Of a stretch of DNA of 64,000 bases, positions 47,060-57,830 are shown in pieces. Each line of letters opens with the position of its first letter. The first letter of the stretch is position 1. The notes beneath the pieces were generated by a model. The model worked only from the letters and a program-made list of their open reading frames with translations, did no database searches and was not told the origin of the DNA. The DNA comes from Pseudomonadota bacterium (GTDB taxonomy: Bacteria > Pseudomonadota > Gammaproteobacteria > Steroidobacterales > Woeseiaceae), in the NCBI GenBank assembly GCA_022567295.1, contig JADFHE010000001.1, forward strand, positions 1 through 64,000, read 5' to 3'. The translations under genes and the position numbers were made by a program.

Positions 47060-47138
47060 ACAGGTCCTGATCTGCTCCTTGATCGAATTCTTCCCAGGAC
47101 ACAGGCGAATTCGCTTCAATTACCCGATCAGGACCTGT
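47060..47138. repeat. 13-bp perfect inverted repeat with a nested 7-bp inverted repeat
   Basis: ACAGGTCCTGATC (47060-47072) / GATCAGGACCTGT (47126-47138); inner CGAATTC/GAATTCG. Confidence 0.85.
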
Positions 47139-47168
47139 GATACCAGCAATCCGCAGCTGAATACGAAA

Positions 47169-47240
47169 GCCGTCGCAGTGGAACAGTAATTTTTTCGACT
47201 GTGTCCCGTGGAGAAGGAATTACTGTTCCACTGCGACGGC
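47169..47240. repeat. 23-bp perfect inverted repeat downstream of clpB
   Basis: GCCGTCGCAGTGGAACAGTAATT (47169-47191) / AATTACTGTTCCACTGCGACGGC (47218-47240), 26-nt spacer. Confidence 0.95.
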
Positions 47241-47248
47241 GATTTGCT

Positions 47249-49828
47249 TTAAGCAGCATTCAGGAATTCAAGGTGATCATCGGTGACTCCGACTTCTATC
47301 AGGTCACCGGGTTTGAAGTTGCCTTGCAGGATTTCCTGCGCCAGCGGATTCTCGACTTGCTGCTGAATCGCGCGCTTCAATGGACGAGCACCGTACACCG
47401 GATCGAAACCGGCATCAGCGAGCTTGTCGCACGCCGCTTCGGACAATTGAATACGAATGTCGCGTTCGGCCAGTCGATCGCGCAGATAGCCCAGCTGAAT
47501 ATCCACGATCTTGCGGATATGCTCGCGCCCCAGCGGACGGAACACCACCAGATCGTCAATGCGGTTGACGAATTCCGGCCGGAAGTGGCTGCCAACGATT
47601 TCCATGATGGCGTTCTTCATCGCATCGTAATTGTCTTCGCCTGCCATTTCCTGAATCAGCTGCGACCCGAGGTTCGAGGTCATGACGATCACGGTGTTGC
47701 GAAAGTCAACGGTACGACCCTGGCCGTCAGTCAGGCGTCCATCGTCCAGAACCTGCAATAAGACGTTAAACACATCCGGATGCGCTTTTTCGATTTCATC
47801 GAGCAGGATCACTGAATACGGGCGACGGCGGACGGCCTCGGTGAGATATCCACCCTGCTCAAAGCCCACATACCCCGGGGGCGCACCGATCAGCCGTGAC
47901 ACTGAGTGCTTCTCCATGAATTCAGACATATCCAGACGCACCATGGCCTCGTCGGTGTCGAATAAGAAGTTCGCCAGCGCTTTGCTCAGCTCTGTCTTAC
48001 CAACGCCGGTCGGACCGAGAAACAAGAATGAACCGATGGGGCGCTTAGGGTCGGACAAGCCGGCTCGGGAACGTCGAATCGCATTCGCAACGACTGTGAC
48101 GGCCTCCTCCTGACCCACGACTCGTTGTTGCACAACAGACTCCATCTGCAACAACTTTTCTTTTTCGCCCTCGAGCATTTTGCTCACAGGAATTCCGGTC
48201 CACTTCGAAACGATCTCAGCGACTTCCTCTTCAGTCACGTTATTTCGCAGCAATGTATTTTCCTTGTGCGCGACCTGCATGGCGTCCTCAAGTTGCTTTT
48301 CAAGCTCAGGAATGCGGCCGTACTGCAACTCGGACATGCGGGCGAGATCGTTGCCGCGATGTGCCGTCTCGAATTCCAGACGCGCGCGCTCAAGTTCTTC
48401 CTTTATGTGGTTCGCGCCCTGCATCGCAGCTTTTTCAGCGATCCAGACTTCTTCGAGATCCGCAAATTCCCGCTCCAGCACGTCGAGCTGAGACTCAATG
48501 TCTGCAAGGCGTTTAGCCGATGCGTCGTCGGACTCTTTTTTCAGGGCCTCGCGTTCGATCTTGAGCTGAATGACGCGTCGCTCAAGCCGATCCATCTCTT
48601 CGGGCTTCGAATCGATCTCGATACGAATGCGAGACGCGGACTCATCAATCAGATCGATGGCCTTGTCCGGCAACTGCCGATCACTGATGTAGCGATGCGA
48701 CAACGTCGCCGCAGCGACGATGGCGGGATCGGTAATTTCGACTCCGTGGTGAAGCTCGTAGCGTTCTTTGAGGCCACGCAGAATCGCGATCGTGTCCGCG
48801 ACGGTCGGCTCTTCAACCAGAATCTTCTGGAACCGCCTCTCCAGTGCGGCATCTTTCTCCAGGTACTGACGATACTCATTGAGAGTCGTCGCCCCAACGC
48901 AGTGCAGGTCGCCGCGAGCCAGTGCTGGTTTGAGCATGTTGCCCGCGTCCATCGAACCCTCAGCTTTGCCGGCACCAACCACCGTATGCAACTCGTCGAT
49001 AAAGAGAATGATCCGGCCTTCCTGCTTCGCCAGGTCATTGAGCACGGCTTTGAGCCGTTCTTCGAATTCGCCGCGAAACTTGGCGCCGGCAATTAGCGCA
49101 CCCATATCGAGCGATAAAATGCGTTTGCCGCGCAGCCCTTCAGGAACTTCGTTGTTGACGATCCGTTGCGCGAGCCCTTCGATGATCGCAGTCTTGCCGA
49201 CACCCGGCTCACCGATGAGCACCGGGTTGTTTTTCGTGCGGCGTTGTAAAATCTGAATCGTGCGGCGGATTTCGTCGTCACGACCGATGATCGGGTCCAG
49301 CTTGCCCTGTTCCGCACGCTCGGTCAGATCAATGGTGAATTTGTCCAGTGCCTGACGCGTGTCCTCCGCATTGGGATCGTTCACGGGCTGCCCGCCGCGC
49401 AGTTCATCAATCGCTATTTCGACAGCGCCCTTGACTGCACCGGACCGTTCAAGAATGGCTTTGAGCGGAGACTTAGCGTCAACGGCTGCGAGCACAAATA
49501 ACTCGCTTGAGATGTACTGGTCCTCGCGCTGCTGCGCGAGCTTGTCGGTAACATTGAAGAGCTTGGTCAGATCACTGCCCATGTGAACGTCGCCATCAGT
49601 GCCCTCGACTTTAGGCAAGCGGTCAATAGCGTCGCCCAGCTGAGAACGCAACAGGTTCACTTTTACGCCTGCTTTCGTCAGTAACCCGCGAACGCCGCCG
49701 CCCTGTTGATCGAGCAGCGCAACCATGAGGTGTACAGGCTCAATGAACTGATGGTCCTGACCCACAGCCAGCGACTGTGCATCAGCCAGCGCCAGTTGGA
49801 ATTTGCTTGTTAATTTGTCCAAACGCAT
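47249..49828 (-). CDS. clpB: ATP-dependent chaperone ClpB
   Basis: [76 protein letters not shown]. Confidence 0.98.
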   Translation of the reverse strand: MRLDKLTSKFQLALADAQSLAVGQDHQFIEPVHLMVALLDQQGGGVRGLLTKAGVKVNLLRSQLGDAIDRLPKVEGTDGDVHMGSDLTKLFNVTDKLAQQREDQYISSELFVLAAVDAKSPLKAILERSGAVKGAVEIAIDELRGGQPVNDPNAEDTRQALDKFTIDLTERAEQGKLDPIIGRDDEIRRTIQILQRRTKNNPVLIGEPGVGKTAIIEGLAQRIVNNEVPEGLRGKRILSLDMGALIAGAKFRGEFEERLKAVLNDLAKQEGRIILFIDELHTVVGAGKAEGSMDAGNMLKPALARGDLHCVGATTLNEYRQYLEKDAALERRFQKILVEEPTVADTIAILRGLKERYELHHGVEITDPAIVAAATLSHRYISDRQLPDKAIDLIDESASRIRIEIDSKPEEMDRLERRVIQLKIEREALKKESDDASAKRLADIESQLDVLEREFADLEEVWIAEKAAMQGANHIKEELERARLEFETAHRGNDLARMSELQYGRIPELEKQLEDAMQVAHKENTLLRNNVTEEEVAEIVSKWTGIPVSKMLEGEKEKLLQMESVVQQRVVGQEEAVTVVANAIRRSRAGLSDPKRPIGSFLFLGPTGVGKTELSKALANFLFDTDEAMVRLDMSEFMEKHSVSRLIGAPPGYVGFEQGGYLTEAVRRRPYSVILLDEIEKAHPDVFNVLLQVLDDGRLTDGQGRTVDFRNTVIVMTSNLGSQLIQEMAGEDNYDAMKNAIMEIVGSHFRPEFVNRIDDLVVFRPLGREHIRKIVDIQLGYLRDRLAERDIRIQLSEAACDKLADAGFDPVYGARPLKRAIQQQVENPLAQEILQGNFKPGDLIEVGVTDDHLEFLNAA

Positions 49829-49897
49829 TCGAATTACCTGCGCCGTTTCCCGGCGTATTCTTTAATTGCTCCATAAATTGCGGCTACGGGATAGATT

Positions 49898-50551
49898 TCA
49901 AGGGCTCTTCAGGCCTATAAAACTCACTAAGCGGCCGCAATCCGGATCGCGTCGATAGGAGTGAAATCGATGTTCGTCCCGGAAGGTGCAAAACCCGCCG
50001 CCATACACCTGGCCCACGCCGGCTGCGGTCAGCCGTTGCCGCGCGAGACAGTAGAGATCCGCCTGCCACCGGCCGCTGGCATTGCCGACAAAGCAGGACG
50101 TGGCCTCCTTATCATGGGCGCGGAACGCCTCCCTGACTTCGCCACCCACCTCGAACGACAGCTGAGAAATCGCCGGCCCGAACCAGGCAAGAATATCGGC
50201 TGGATCGACTGCCATTTTCATGACCGTATTCTCGATGACGCCGGCCGCCAGTCCGCGCCAGCCAGCGTGCGCCGCAGCAACCCTGGTGCCGTCGGCCGAG
50301 CACAAGAGAACCGGCAAACAGTCAGCGCTCCGAACGACACACACGTGCTCCGCGTTGCCGCTGACGGAGCCGTCCGCGTCCGGCGGCGATTCAAAAGGGC
50401 CCGCGGTCACGACAGCGGTGCCGTGCACCTGTTTGAGCCAACACGGCAAACCCGGCAACGCCACGGCAGCGATCTCCGTGCCGCGTAGCGTGGTACCCGC
50501 GACGATATTCTCCGGGGCTGGCCAGTCCGCCCTTATCCAGTTACTCGCCAT
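49898..50551 (-). CDS. pgeF: Multicopper-type polyphenol oxidase / peptidoglycan editing factor family (YfiH)
   Basis: LPCWLKQVHGTAVV; RSADCLPVLLCSADGTRVAAAHAGWRGLAAGVIE. Start inferred as ATG 50551. Confidence 0.92.
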   Translation of the reverse strand: MASNWIRADWPAPENIVAGTTLRGTEIAAVALPGLPCWLKQVHGTAVVTAGPFESPPDADGSVSGNAEHVCVVRSADCLPVLLCSADGTRVAAAHAGWRGLAAGVIENTVMKMAVDPADILAWFGPAISQLSFEVGGEVREAFRAHDKEATSCFVGNASGRWQADLYCLARQRLTAAGVGQVYGGGFCTFRDEHRFHSYRRDPDCGRLVSFIGLKSP

Positions 50552-51494
50552 CGGCACACCGACGCAGTGTTTCAACCAGCGTTTGAAAGTCTTCCGGCGG
50601 AACGACCTCGAGCTCCAGTACTTCGCCGCTGGCCGGATGATCGAACGCCAGTTTTGTCGCATGCAACGCTTGCCGCTTGAAATGGCGCAGCACCTGAATG
50701 AGTTCATCGGAAGCACCTTTGGGCAGGGCCAACCGGCCACCGTAAACCTGATCGCCCACAAGTGAATGCCGGCGGTACGCGAAATGCACCCGAATCTGGT
50801 GGGTGCGCCCGGTGTCGAGTTTCACGTTCACGTAAGTGAACGCGGCAAAGCGTTCTTTCACGGTGTAGTGCGTAACGGCGGGTTTGCCGTCCTGCTGCAC
50901 GCTCTGGCGTTTGCGGTCAACCGGGTGTCGGGCGAGCGGCTCCCGTATCGTTCCACCACCGGTAAGGACGCCATTGCAAATCGCCAGATAGTGACGAGAG
51001 ATGTCGCGGTCCGCGAGCAGGCGAACCAGCGCTGTATGGGCCGTCAGGGTTTTCGCGACCAACAGTAATCCGCTCGTGCCTTTGTCGAGACGATGAATGA
51101 TGCCGGCGCGCGGAATTTCCTGCAGCGCCGGGACGTGGTGCAATAGTCCGTTCAGCAGCGTCCCGGCCGGGTTTCCAGCGCCCGGATGTACTACCAGGCC
51201 GGCCGGCTTGTTGACGACGAGCAGATCATCGTCCTCATGCAGAATATCGAGCGCTATGGGCTCGGGTTCGGCCCTGACACTGGCCTCTGCCTGCGGCTGC
51301 AAACTAACGGTTTCCCCGCCGGAAACGGCATCGCGGGGCCGTTTTGGACCGCCTTGCACGGTTATCGCACCTGCCAGCAACCAATCTTTGAGACGGCTCC
51401 TGGAATATTCCGGAAACATCCGTGCCAATGCCTGGTCCAATCTCAGGCCAGAGAACTCCGCAGGAATCGTGGCAATTTGTTTTTCGGCGCTCAT
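50541..51494 (-). CDS. rluD: 23S rRNA pseudouridine synthase RluD
   Basis: GLRLDQALARMFPEYSRSRLKDWL; IIHRLDKGTSGLLLVAKT; RTHQIRVH. Confidence 0.95.
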   Translation of the reverse strand: MSAEKQIATIPAEFSGLRLDQALARMFPEYSRSRLKDWLLAGAITVQGGPKRPRDAVSGGETVSLQPQAEASVRAEPEPIALDILHEDDDLLVVNKPAGLVVHPGAGNPAGTLLNGLLHHVPALQEIPRAGIIHRLDKGTSGLLLVAKTLTAHTALVRLLADRDISRHYLAICNGVLTGGGTIREPLARHPVDRKRQSVQQDGKPAVTHYTVKERFAAFTYVNVKLDTGRTHQIRVHFAYRRHSLVGDQVYGGRLALPKGASDELIQVLRHFKRQALHATKLAFDHPASGEVLELEVVPPEDFQTLVETLRRCADGE

Positions 51495-51546
51495 GACTGG
51501 GCCTTAGTTACGGTATACTCGCCGACCTCAAACCGCCCTGAAGGCT

Positions 51547-52347
51547 GTGGCGGCACCTCAGAAAGACAACAGTATGCAACGTAATTCAAAACTCAACCCG
51601 GTATTTTTTCGGCACGCTCGATTGCTGTTGATGGCCCTTCTCAGCACCAGTTTGCTCGCCTGTGCCGGCAAAGACGAAATTCAGTCTGAGGTGCAGAATA
51701 TTACCGAGGCCTATGAAATGGCTCAGCTGTCAATTCAGCGCAAGAACTTTCGCAAGGGCATTCAGATTTTCGAAGCAATCCAGGCCCGGTATCCTTTCAG
51801 TGACCTGTCCCGCCAGATTCAGCTGGAACTGCTACACGCTTATTACAAGAGCGGCAAAAACGAAGAGGCGATTGACATCGCTGACACGTTTATCCGGGAA
51901 AACCCTATTCATCCGCGCGTCGACTATGCTCTCTACATCAAGGGGCTGTCGTATTACGAATCAGGAGCAGGATTCCTGGAGCGCTGGTTCAAGAGAGACG
52001 TTAGCAAACGTCCGCCGGTCGACGTTGAACTGGCGTACACGACATTGCGGCGTCTCGTCGAACGCTACCCTTCGAGTGAGTACTCGGCGGACGCAGAACA
52101 ACGCATGATCGCCATCAAGGAACGAATGTCCGCCTACGAAAATCACGTCGCCGATTATTACCTGCGCCGCGGTGCTTACGTCGCGGCCGCAAATCGAGCG
52201 AAGATGGCACTTGAGGAATACAACGGCGCCAAAGGCAATGCAACGTCACTCAAGATCATGGCCGAAGCTTACGACAGTCTCGGCATGACCGATCTGGCTG
52301 CCGACGCGCGGCGGGTTCTGGCCGCCAACTTCCCGAACGAGAGCTGA
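51547..52347 (+). CDS. bamD: Outer membrane assembly lipoprotein BamD
   Basis: Lipobox LLACAGK; TPR ARYPFSDLSRQIQLELLHAYYKSGKNEEAIDIADTFIRENPIHPRVDYALYIKGL. True start may be MQRNSK. Confidence 0.95.
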   Translation: MAAPQKDNSMQRNSKLNPVFFRHARLLLMALLSTSLLACAGKDEIQSEVQNITEAYEMAQLSIQRKNFRKGIQIFEAIQARYPFSDLSRQIQLELLHAYYKSGKNEEAIDIADTFIRENPIHPRVDYALYIKGLSYYESGAGFLERWFKRDVSKRPPVDVELAYTTLRRLVERYPSSEYSADAEQRMIAIKERMSAYENHVADYYLRRGAYVAAANRAKMALEEYNGAKGNATSLKIMAEAYDSLGMTDLAADARRVLAANFPNES

Positions 52348-53979
52348 TCAGCGCGGGAATTTGTAGCCTGACGTGATGGGATAGCGCCAATCGCGCCCAA
52401 ACGCCCGACTACTTATTTTCACTCCGGGGGGCGCCTGGCGACGCTTGTACTCGTTTCGCTTAACCATCTCCAGAATGCGGATCACCGTATCACGGTCGAA
52501 ACCGCGCTCGGTAATCTCGGCCACCGACAGATCCTCTTCAATAAACGCTTCGAGGATCGGATCAAGAATGTCGTAGTCCGGCAGCGAATCGCTGTCCTTC
52601 TGATCCGGCCTGAGTTCTGCTGACGGCTCACGAGTGATGACGCGCTTCGGGATTACCTCGTCAAGCCCGTTGCGGTAATGAGCAAGCCGGTAGACCATCG
52701 TCTTGCTGCAATCCTTGATGGGAGCGAAGCCGCCTGCCATGTCGCCATACAGAGTCGCATATCCGACTGCCATCTCGCTCTTGTTACCCGTGGTGAGCAG
52801 CATTCGCCCGGTCTTGTTCGATATCGCCATGAGCAACAAACCACGGCAACGCGCCTGTATATTCTCCTCGGTCACATCGGGTTTGCGGTCACCGAGTATC
52901 GGCTCAAGCTGAGCGATCGTCGCCTCGTACATCGGGTCGATTGGAATTACGTCATAGCGAATGCCCAACGTCGCCGCCTGCGTCGCAGCGTCTTCCTGGC
53001 TCATCTTCGACGTAAAGCGAAATGGCATCATAACGGCGCGCACATGATCTGCACCGATAGCGTCGCAGGCGATGGTTGCAACCAGTGCCGAATCAATGCC
53101 GCCCGACAGGCCGAGAATAACGCCGGGAAACCCGTGTTTGTTGATGTAGTCACGAGTGCCGGTCACAAGTGCCTTGTATACGCTCACCTCGGTGTTCAGC
53201 TCGATCGAATGATCGCCCGCCTCCGGAACCACGCCGGACGCGGTGCCCTGCAAAACAATGGCATGCAATCCTTCATCAAATGACGGCGCGCGAAAGCAGA
53301 TGTCGCCCTTTCCATCCATGACGAACGAGCCGCCATCGAACACCAGCTCATCCTGGCCGCCCACCATGTTGACATACACCACGGGGATTTGGGCCTCAGA
53401 AATTCGCACGCGAACTTCCGCTTCGCGGTTTGACTGACTGGCCAACTCGAACGGTGAGCCATTGATCACGATGACACACTCCGCACCCGCGGACCGGTTC
53501 GCAGCCATAGGCCCTGATCGCCACACATCCTCACAGATGCTGAGGCCAATGCGAATACCGTTGAGCGTGAAGACGGCCGCGACCTTGCCACTTTCAAAAT
53601 AGCGTTTCTCGTCAAACACACTGTAATTGGGCAACAGCTGTTTACGATAGTGAGCGACAACGTCACCGTCTCGAAACACGGCGCAGGCATTGTAGATGTG
53701 ATCCTCGTCGTACTCGGGAAAACCGATTAAGACTGCTATTCCGGAAATCTTGCCGCAAATTTCGGTGACTGCTTTTTCGACGCTGTATCTGAGGCCAGCA
53801 TGTAGCAACAGGTCTTCGGGTGGATAACCGCAGACACTGAGTTCCGGAAAAACGACAAGATCCGCGTCCATCTCATCGCGGGCACGCTGCGCATAATCGA
53901 CGATCTTGTCGACATTGCCGGCAACATCACCGACCGCGAGATCAACCTGGGCCAGCGCAATTTTGACATTGTGGTCCAT
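52348..53979 (-). CDS. nadE: Glutamine-dependent NAD+ synthase
   Basis: N-terminal nitrilase fold; GVILGLSGGIDSALVATIACDAIGADHVRAVMMP; TTGNKSEMAVGYATLYGDMAGG. Confidence 0.96.
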   Translation of the reverse strand: MDHNVKIALAQVDLAVGDVAGNVDKIVDYAQRARDEMDADLVVFPELSVCGYPPEDLLLHAGLRYSVEKAVTEICGKISGIAVLIGFPEYDEDHIYNACAVFRDGDVVAHYRKQLLPNYSVFDEKRYFESGKVAAVFTLNGIRIGLSICEDVWRSGPMAANRSAGAECVIVINGSPFELASQSNREAEVRVRISEAQIPVVYVNMVGGQDELVFDGGSFVMDGKGDICFRAPSFDEGLHAIVLQGTASGVVPEAGDHSIELNTEVSVYKALVTGTRDYINKHGFPGVILGLSGGIDSALVATIACDAIGADHVRAVMMPFRFTSKMSQEDAATQAATLGIRYDVIPIDPMYEATIAQLEPILGDRKPDVTEENIQARCRGLLLMAISNKTGRMLLTTGNKSEMAVGYATLYGDMAGGFAPIKDCSKTMVYRLAHYRNGLDEVIPKRVITREPSAELRPDQKDSDSLPDYDILDPILEAFIEEDLSVAEITERGFDRDTVIRILEMVKRNEYKRRQAPPGVKISSRAFGRDWRYPITSGYKFPR

Positions 53980-54003
53980 GATCAGCTCCGGGCCTGGCTA
54001 TCG

Positions 54004-54876
54004 CTAGCCGCCGATGACTTCCAGCATCTTCGAACCCAGCTCCGCAGGAGAACGCACGATTATTACACCGGCAGCATCCAGTGCTTTGAACTTGCCTTCG
54101 GCCGTGCCTTTGCCGCCGGAGATGATCGCCCCAGCGTGCCCCATGCGTTTGCCTGGAGGAGCGGTTACGCCGGCAATATAAGCGACAACGGGCTTGCTTA
54201 CATTGCTTTGAATAAATTCGGCCGCAGCTTCTTCATCCGTGCCACCGATCTCGCCGACCATAATAATGCCGTCGGTGTCGGGGTCTTGCTGGAACAGTTC
54301 GAGGCAATCGATGAAGTTCATACCGCGCACCGGGTCGCCACCAATACCAATACACGTGCTCTGCCCCAAGCCATTAGTCGTCGTCTGGTATACGGCCTCG
54401 TAGGTCAGTGTTCCCGAGCGCGATACCACGCCAATGCGGCCTTTCTGATGAATGAAGCCCGGCATAATACCTATTTTGCATTCTTCGGGCGTAATGACAC
54501 CTGGGCAGTTCGGTCCGATCAGGCGACAGTTATTGTCGCGCAACGAAGACTTCACTATAACCATATCGTTGACCGGGATACCCTCAGTAATACACACGAT
54601 CAGCGCAACACCGGCATCGGCAGCTTCCAGAATCGCATCCGCCGCGAACGGTGGCGGCACGTAAATCATGCTCACGTCGGCACCGGTAGCGTCGACCGCG
54701 TCGCAAACTGTGTTGTACACGGGAACACCAAGATGATCCTGACCACCGCGACCTGGCGTTACACCAGCGACGATCTGGGTACCGTAGTCCATACACTGTT
54801 GTGTATGGAATGAGCCTTGGTTGCCGGTGATGCCCTGACAAATAACCTTGCTGTCTTTGTTGACCAGAATACTCAT
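54004..54876 (-). CDS. sucD: Succinate--CoA ligase subunit alpha
   Basis: [62 protein letters not shown]. Confidence 0.98.
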   Translation of the reverse strand: MSILVNKDSKVICQGITGNQGSFHTQQCMDYGTQIVAGVTPGRGGQDHLGVPVYNTVCDAVDATGADVSMIYVPPPFAADAILEAADAGVALIVCITEGIPVNDMVIVKSSLRDNNCRLIGPNCPGVITPEECKIGIMPGFIHQKGRIGVVSRSGTLTYEAVYQTTTNGLGQSTCIGIGGDPVRGMNFIDCLELFQQDPDTDGIIMVGEIGGTDEEAAAEFIQSNVSKPVVAYIAGVTAPPGKRMGHAGAIISGGKGTAEGKFKALDAAGVIIVRSPAELGSKMLEVIGG

Positions 54877-56036
54877 CAGGCGGCCGAAGCAACCACTTTT
54901 CGTGCTGCGTCGGTGAGATCCTCTGCGGAAATGATATCGAGTCCGCTGTGTTCCAGCAGCTCGCGTCCCTTTGTCACGTTGGTGCCTTCGAGGCGCACGA
55001 CCACGGGCACCTCAACCCCAACGTCTTTCACAGCACTGATGATGCCCTCGGCAATATCGTCGCAGCGGACAATACCACCGAATATATTGACCAGAATTGC
55101 CGCGACGTTCTTGTTCGAGAGAATCAGTTTGAAGGCAGCGGCAACGCGCTCCGCGGTAGCGCCACCACCCACATCAAGGAAGTTGGCTGGCTCGCCACCA
55201 TGCAATTTAATTAAATCCATGGTCGCCATCGCGAGCCCGGCGCCATTAACCATGCACGCAATGTTGCCATCGAGTGACACATAATTAAGATCGTGTTCGG
55301 CGGCCCTTCGCTCTGCATCATTCTCTTGAGACGGATCGCGCAACTCCGCGATTTTCGCCTGACGAAACAGCGCGCTGCTGTCGATATTGATCTTGCCGTC
55401 AAGGGCAATGACATCACCGGCCTTGTTAGTGATCAGCGGATTCACTTCAATCAGGCTGGCATCCGTATCCAGATACAAGCGATACAGTTTCTTCACCAGA
55501 TCGCCAAACTGGCGCATCTGTTTCTTATCCAGGCCGAGTCCATATGCCAATTGACGCACCTGGTAGTCCTGCAATCCGGCGTCTGGTGCGACAGTGATCG
55601 AGATTATCCGCTCAGGCGTTTCTGCGGCGACTTTTTCGATATCCATGCCGCCAGCGGCAGAGGCAATGATAGAAACCCGGCTAACCTCACGGTCGACCAG
55701 CATACTGAGGTATAACTCGCGATCGATTTCGGAGCCTTCTTCGACGTACACCACGTTGACAGGCAGTCCTTCGGGACCGGACTGGTGGGTGACCAGTTGA
55801 ATTCCGAGCATGCCGTCGGCGAATTCGCGAACTTCGTCGAGTGTATTTGCAAGCTTGATGCCGCCGGCCTTGCCGCGACCACCAGCATGGACCTGTGCCT
55901 TAACGACCCAGAGATCGCCGCCCAGTTCTTCGGCCGCCTTGACGGCCGCATCTGCCGAATCAGCAACTATGCCTCGCGGCACCGCGATTCCGTAGTCGGC
56001 AAACAGCCGTTTTGACTGATATTCGTGAAGATTCAT
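54876..56036 (-). CDS. sucC: Succinate--CoA ligase subunit beta
   Basis: [41 protein letters not shown]. Start corrected to 56036 from ORF-track 56450. Confidence 0.97.
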   Translation of the reverse strand: MNLHEYQSKRLFADYGIAVPRGIVADSADAAVKAAEELGGDLWVVKAQVHAGGRGKAGGIKLANTLDEVREFADGMLGIQLVTHQSGPEGLPVNVVYVEEGSEIDRELYLSMLVDREVSRVSIIASAAGGMDIEKVAAETPERIISITVAPDAGLQDYQVRQLAYGLGLDKKQMRQFGDLVKKLYRLYLDTDASLIEVNPLITNKAGDVIALDGKINIDSSALFRQAKIAELRDPSQENDAERRAAEHDLNYVSLDGNIACMVNGAGLAMATMDLIKLHGGEPANFLDVGGGATAERVAAAFKLILSNKNVAAILVNIFGGIVRCDDIAEGIISAVKDVGVEVPVVVRLEGTNVTKGRELLEHSGLDIISAEDLTDAARKVVASAA

Positions 56037-56141
56037 CGGATTTCTTGTATCGGCAAGAAGAAACTCGCGGTCGCCGCGAAAAAGACGGCGTATTTTGTAG
56101 GTTTGCGGGACCGAAGTCCATATTCCGTTTACAATTCGCAC

Positions 56142-57830
56142 ATGGATCAGGCACAGACCACGGCTCCACAGAAACGTACTTTCCGCGGCAGCCGGGACGC
56201 GCTGATACAAAAAGCCATCGACGAACCGGAACTCAGTTTGCGGGTACTCGTCACCCTGAATGTTTTTCGCCTGCTGATCTGCGTCGCGCTTTTCGGCCTG
56301 TTTGTTGTGAAGACCGACCCACGCTTCTTCGGCCACGCTAATCCGACCCTCTATGTAGCGACCGTCGCAGGTTACCTGGTGTTCACCATTATGTCCGGCG
56401 TCGCTCTGCGCCAGCGTTGGGTTCCGCTGACCGCCCTCGCCGTGCTGCAAGTCGTGGTCGATATTTCTGCCATCGTCTCATTAATGCACGCGAGCAGCGG
56501 TATTTCGAGTGGTATCGGCGGCCTGCTCATAATTTTTGTTGGGGCCAGCACGTTGATCTTGCCAACCCGCTACACGGCGTTTCTAGCGGCGTTTGCTACG
56601 TTCGCCATCCTGGGACAACAGCTACTGGCTCAGATATTCAGCTCGAATGCAGCGACCAACTACCCGGCCGCGGGCATTCTGAGCGGTATCATATTCGCGA
56701 TCGCGCTCGCGGCGCAGCCGCTGGCACGACGAATTCAGGCCAGTGAGGCGCTGGCGCGTCAATTCGGTGTCGATCTCAAGAACCTGTCTGAACTCAACCA
56801 GTACATCGTGCAGCACTTGCGCGAGAGTATTGTTGTCGTTGACGTGAAGGATGACGTCCGGCTTATCAACAGCTCGGCCATTCGCTTGCTTGGCTCTTCC
56901 AGCACGCGCGCCGGGACGCCGCTTGCCGTTGCGTTCGGGCCGCTGGCGGCACATATTCGTCAGTGGCGTAATGACATGTCAATGTCATCGCACCCAGAGT
57001 TTACGCTTACGCCCGAGGGCGACAATACACGAGTCACGGCGCATTTGGCGCCGCTGGGCAAAGATGGCGAGCGCAGCGGGCCGATAATGATATTCCTTGA
57101 GGACGTCAGTCTGATGCACGCACGGGTGCAGCAGTCCAAACTCGCCTCGCTCGGTCGCCTCAGCGCCAGCATCGCTCACGAGATCCGTAACCCGGTAGGT
57201 GCCATGAGCCACGCGGCGCAACTGCTCGGCGAATCTCCCGCCCTCACGAAAGACGATGTTCGCCTGACGCAAATCATCCAGACACACTCGACTCGTGTCA
57301 GTCATATTATCGACAACGTCCTGCAACTTTCGAGGCGGGAATCGAGCCGGCCCGAGCTGCTGTCGCTAAGAGGCTGGCTCGAAGATTTCGTCGGCGAGTT
57401 CGTCAGAACGCTGGAGTTGCAGGAGGGCGAAATTTCAGTCGGCGGCGTTGCGCCGGACCTCGAGGTCCGAATGGACCGCAGTCACTTGCAACAAGTGCTC
57501 TGGAATCTCTGCGACAACGCCGTCAAGTACGCGAGTGAGAGCGGCGGCATCATGGTCGAAATACAGGCCGGCCGGATGCAAGGCCGGGGTCGCCCGTTCA
57601 TCGACGTCATGGACGGTGGCCGGGGTATCGACAACGCGACGGCGGACAAGATATTCGAACCGTTCTTCACGGCGCGCTCCGGTGGCACAGGTTTAGGCCT
57701 CTATATATCCAGGGAATTGTGCGAATTGAACCGGGCCACACTGGTTTACCTTGACCGTCCGGGTGGAGGCAGTATCTTCCGTATCGTGTTTTCTGATCCT
57801 GATCGATGGGACTCACGGGGCCAACAATGA
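56142..57830 (+). CDS. pilS: Type IV pilus sensor histidine kinase PilS
   Basis: Multi-TM N-terminus, [45 protein letters not shown]; followed by pilR. Confidence 0.9.
   Translation: MDQAQTTAPQKRTFRGSRDALIQKAIDEPELSLRVLVTLNVFRLLICVALFGLFVVKTDPRFFGHANPTLYVATVAGYLVFTIMSGVALRQRWVPLTALAVLQVVVDISAIVSLMHASSGISSGIGGLLIIFVGASTLILPTRYTAFLAAFATFAILGQQLLAQIFSSNAATNYPAAGILSGIIFAIALAAQPLARRIQASEALARQFGVDLKNLSELNQYIVQHLRESIVVVDVKDDVRLINSSAIRLLGSSSTRAGTPLAVAFGPLAAHIRQWRNDMSMSSHPEFTLTPEGDNTRVTAHLAPLGKDGERSGPIMIFLEDVSLMHARVQQSKLASLGRLSASIAHEIRNPVGAMSHAAQLLGESPALTKDDVRLTQIIQTHSTRVSHIIDNVLQLSRRESSRPELLSLRGWLEDFVGEFVRTLELQEGEISVGGVAPDLEVRMDRSHLQQVLWNLCDNAVKYASESGGIMVEIQAGRMQGRGRPFIDVMDGGRGIDNATADKIFEPFFTARSGGTGLGLYISRELCELNRATLVYLDRPGGGSIFRIVFSDPDRWDSRGQQ

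Noticed and set aside
48125-49096. 323-aa + strand ORF antisense to clpB
   Set aside because: clpB is unambiguous; the antisense ORF has no recognisable domain.
56037-56450. N-terminal extension of the sucC ORF
   Set aside because: Overlaps pilS on the opposite strand; the conserved SucC start MNLHEYQSK is at 56036.
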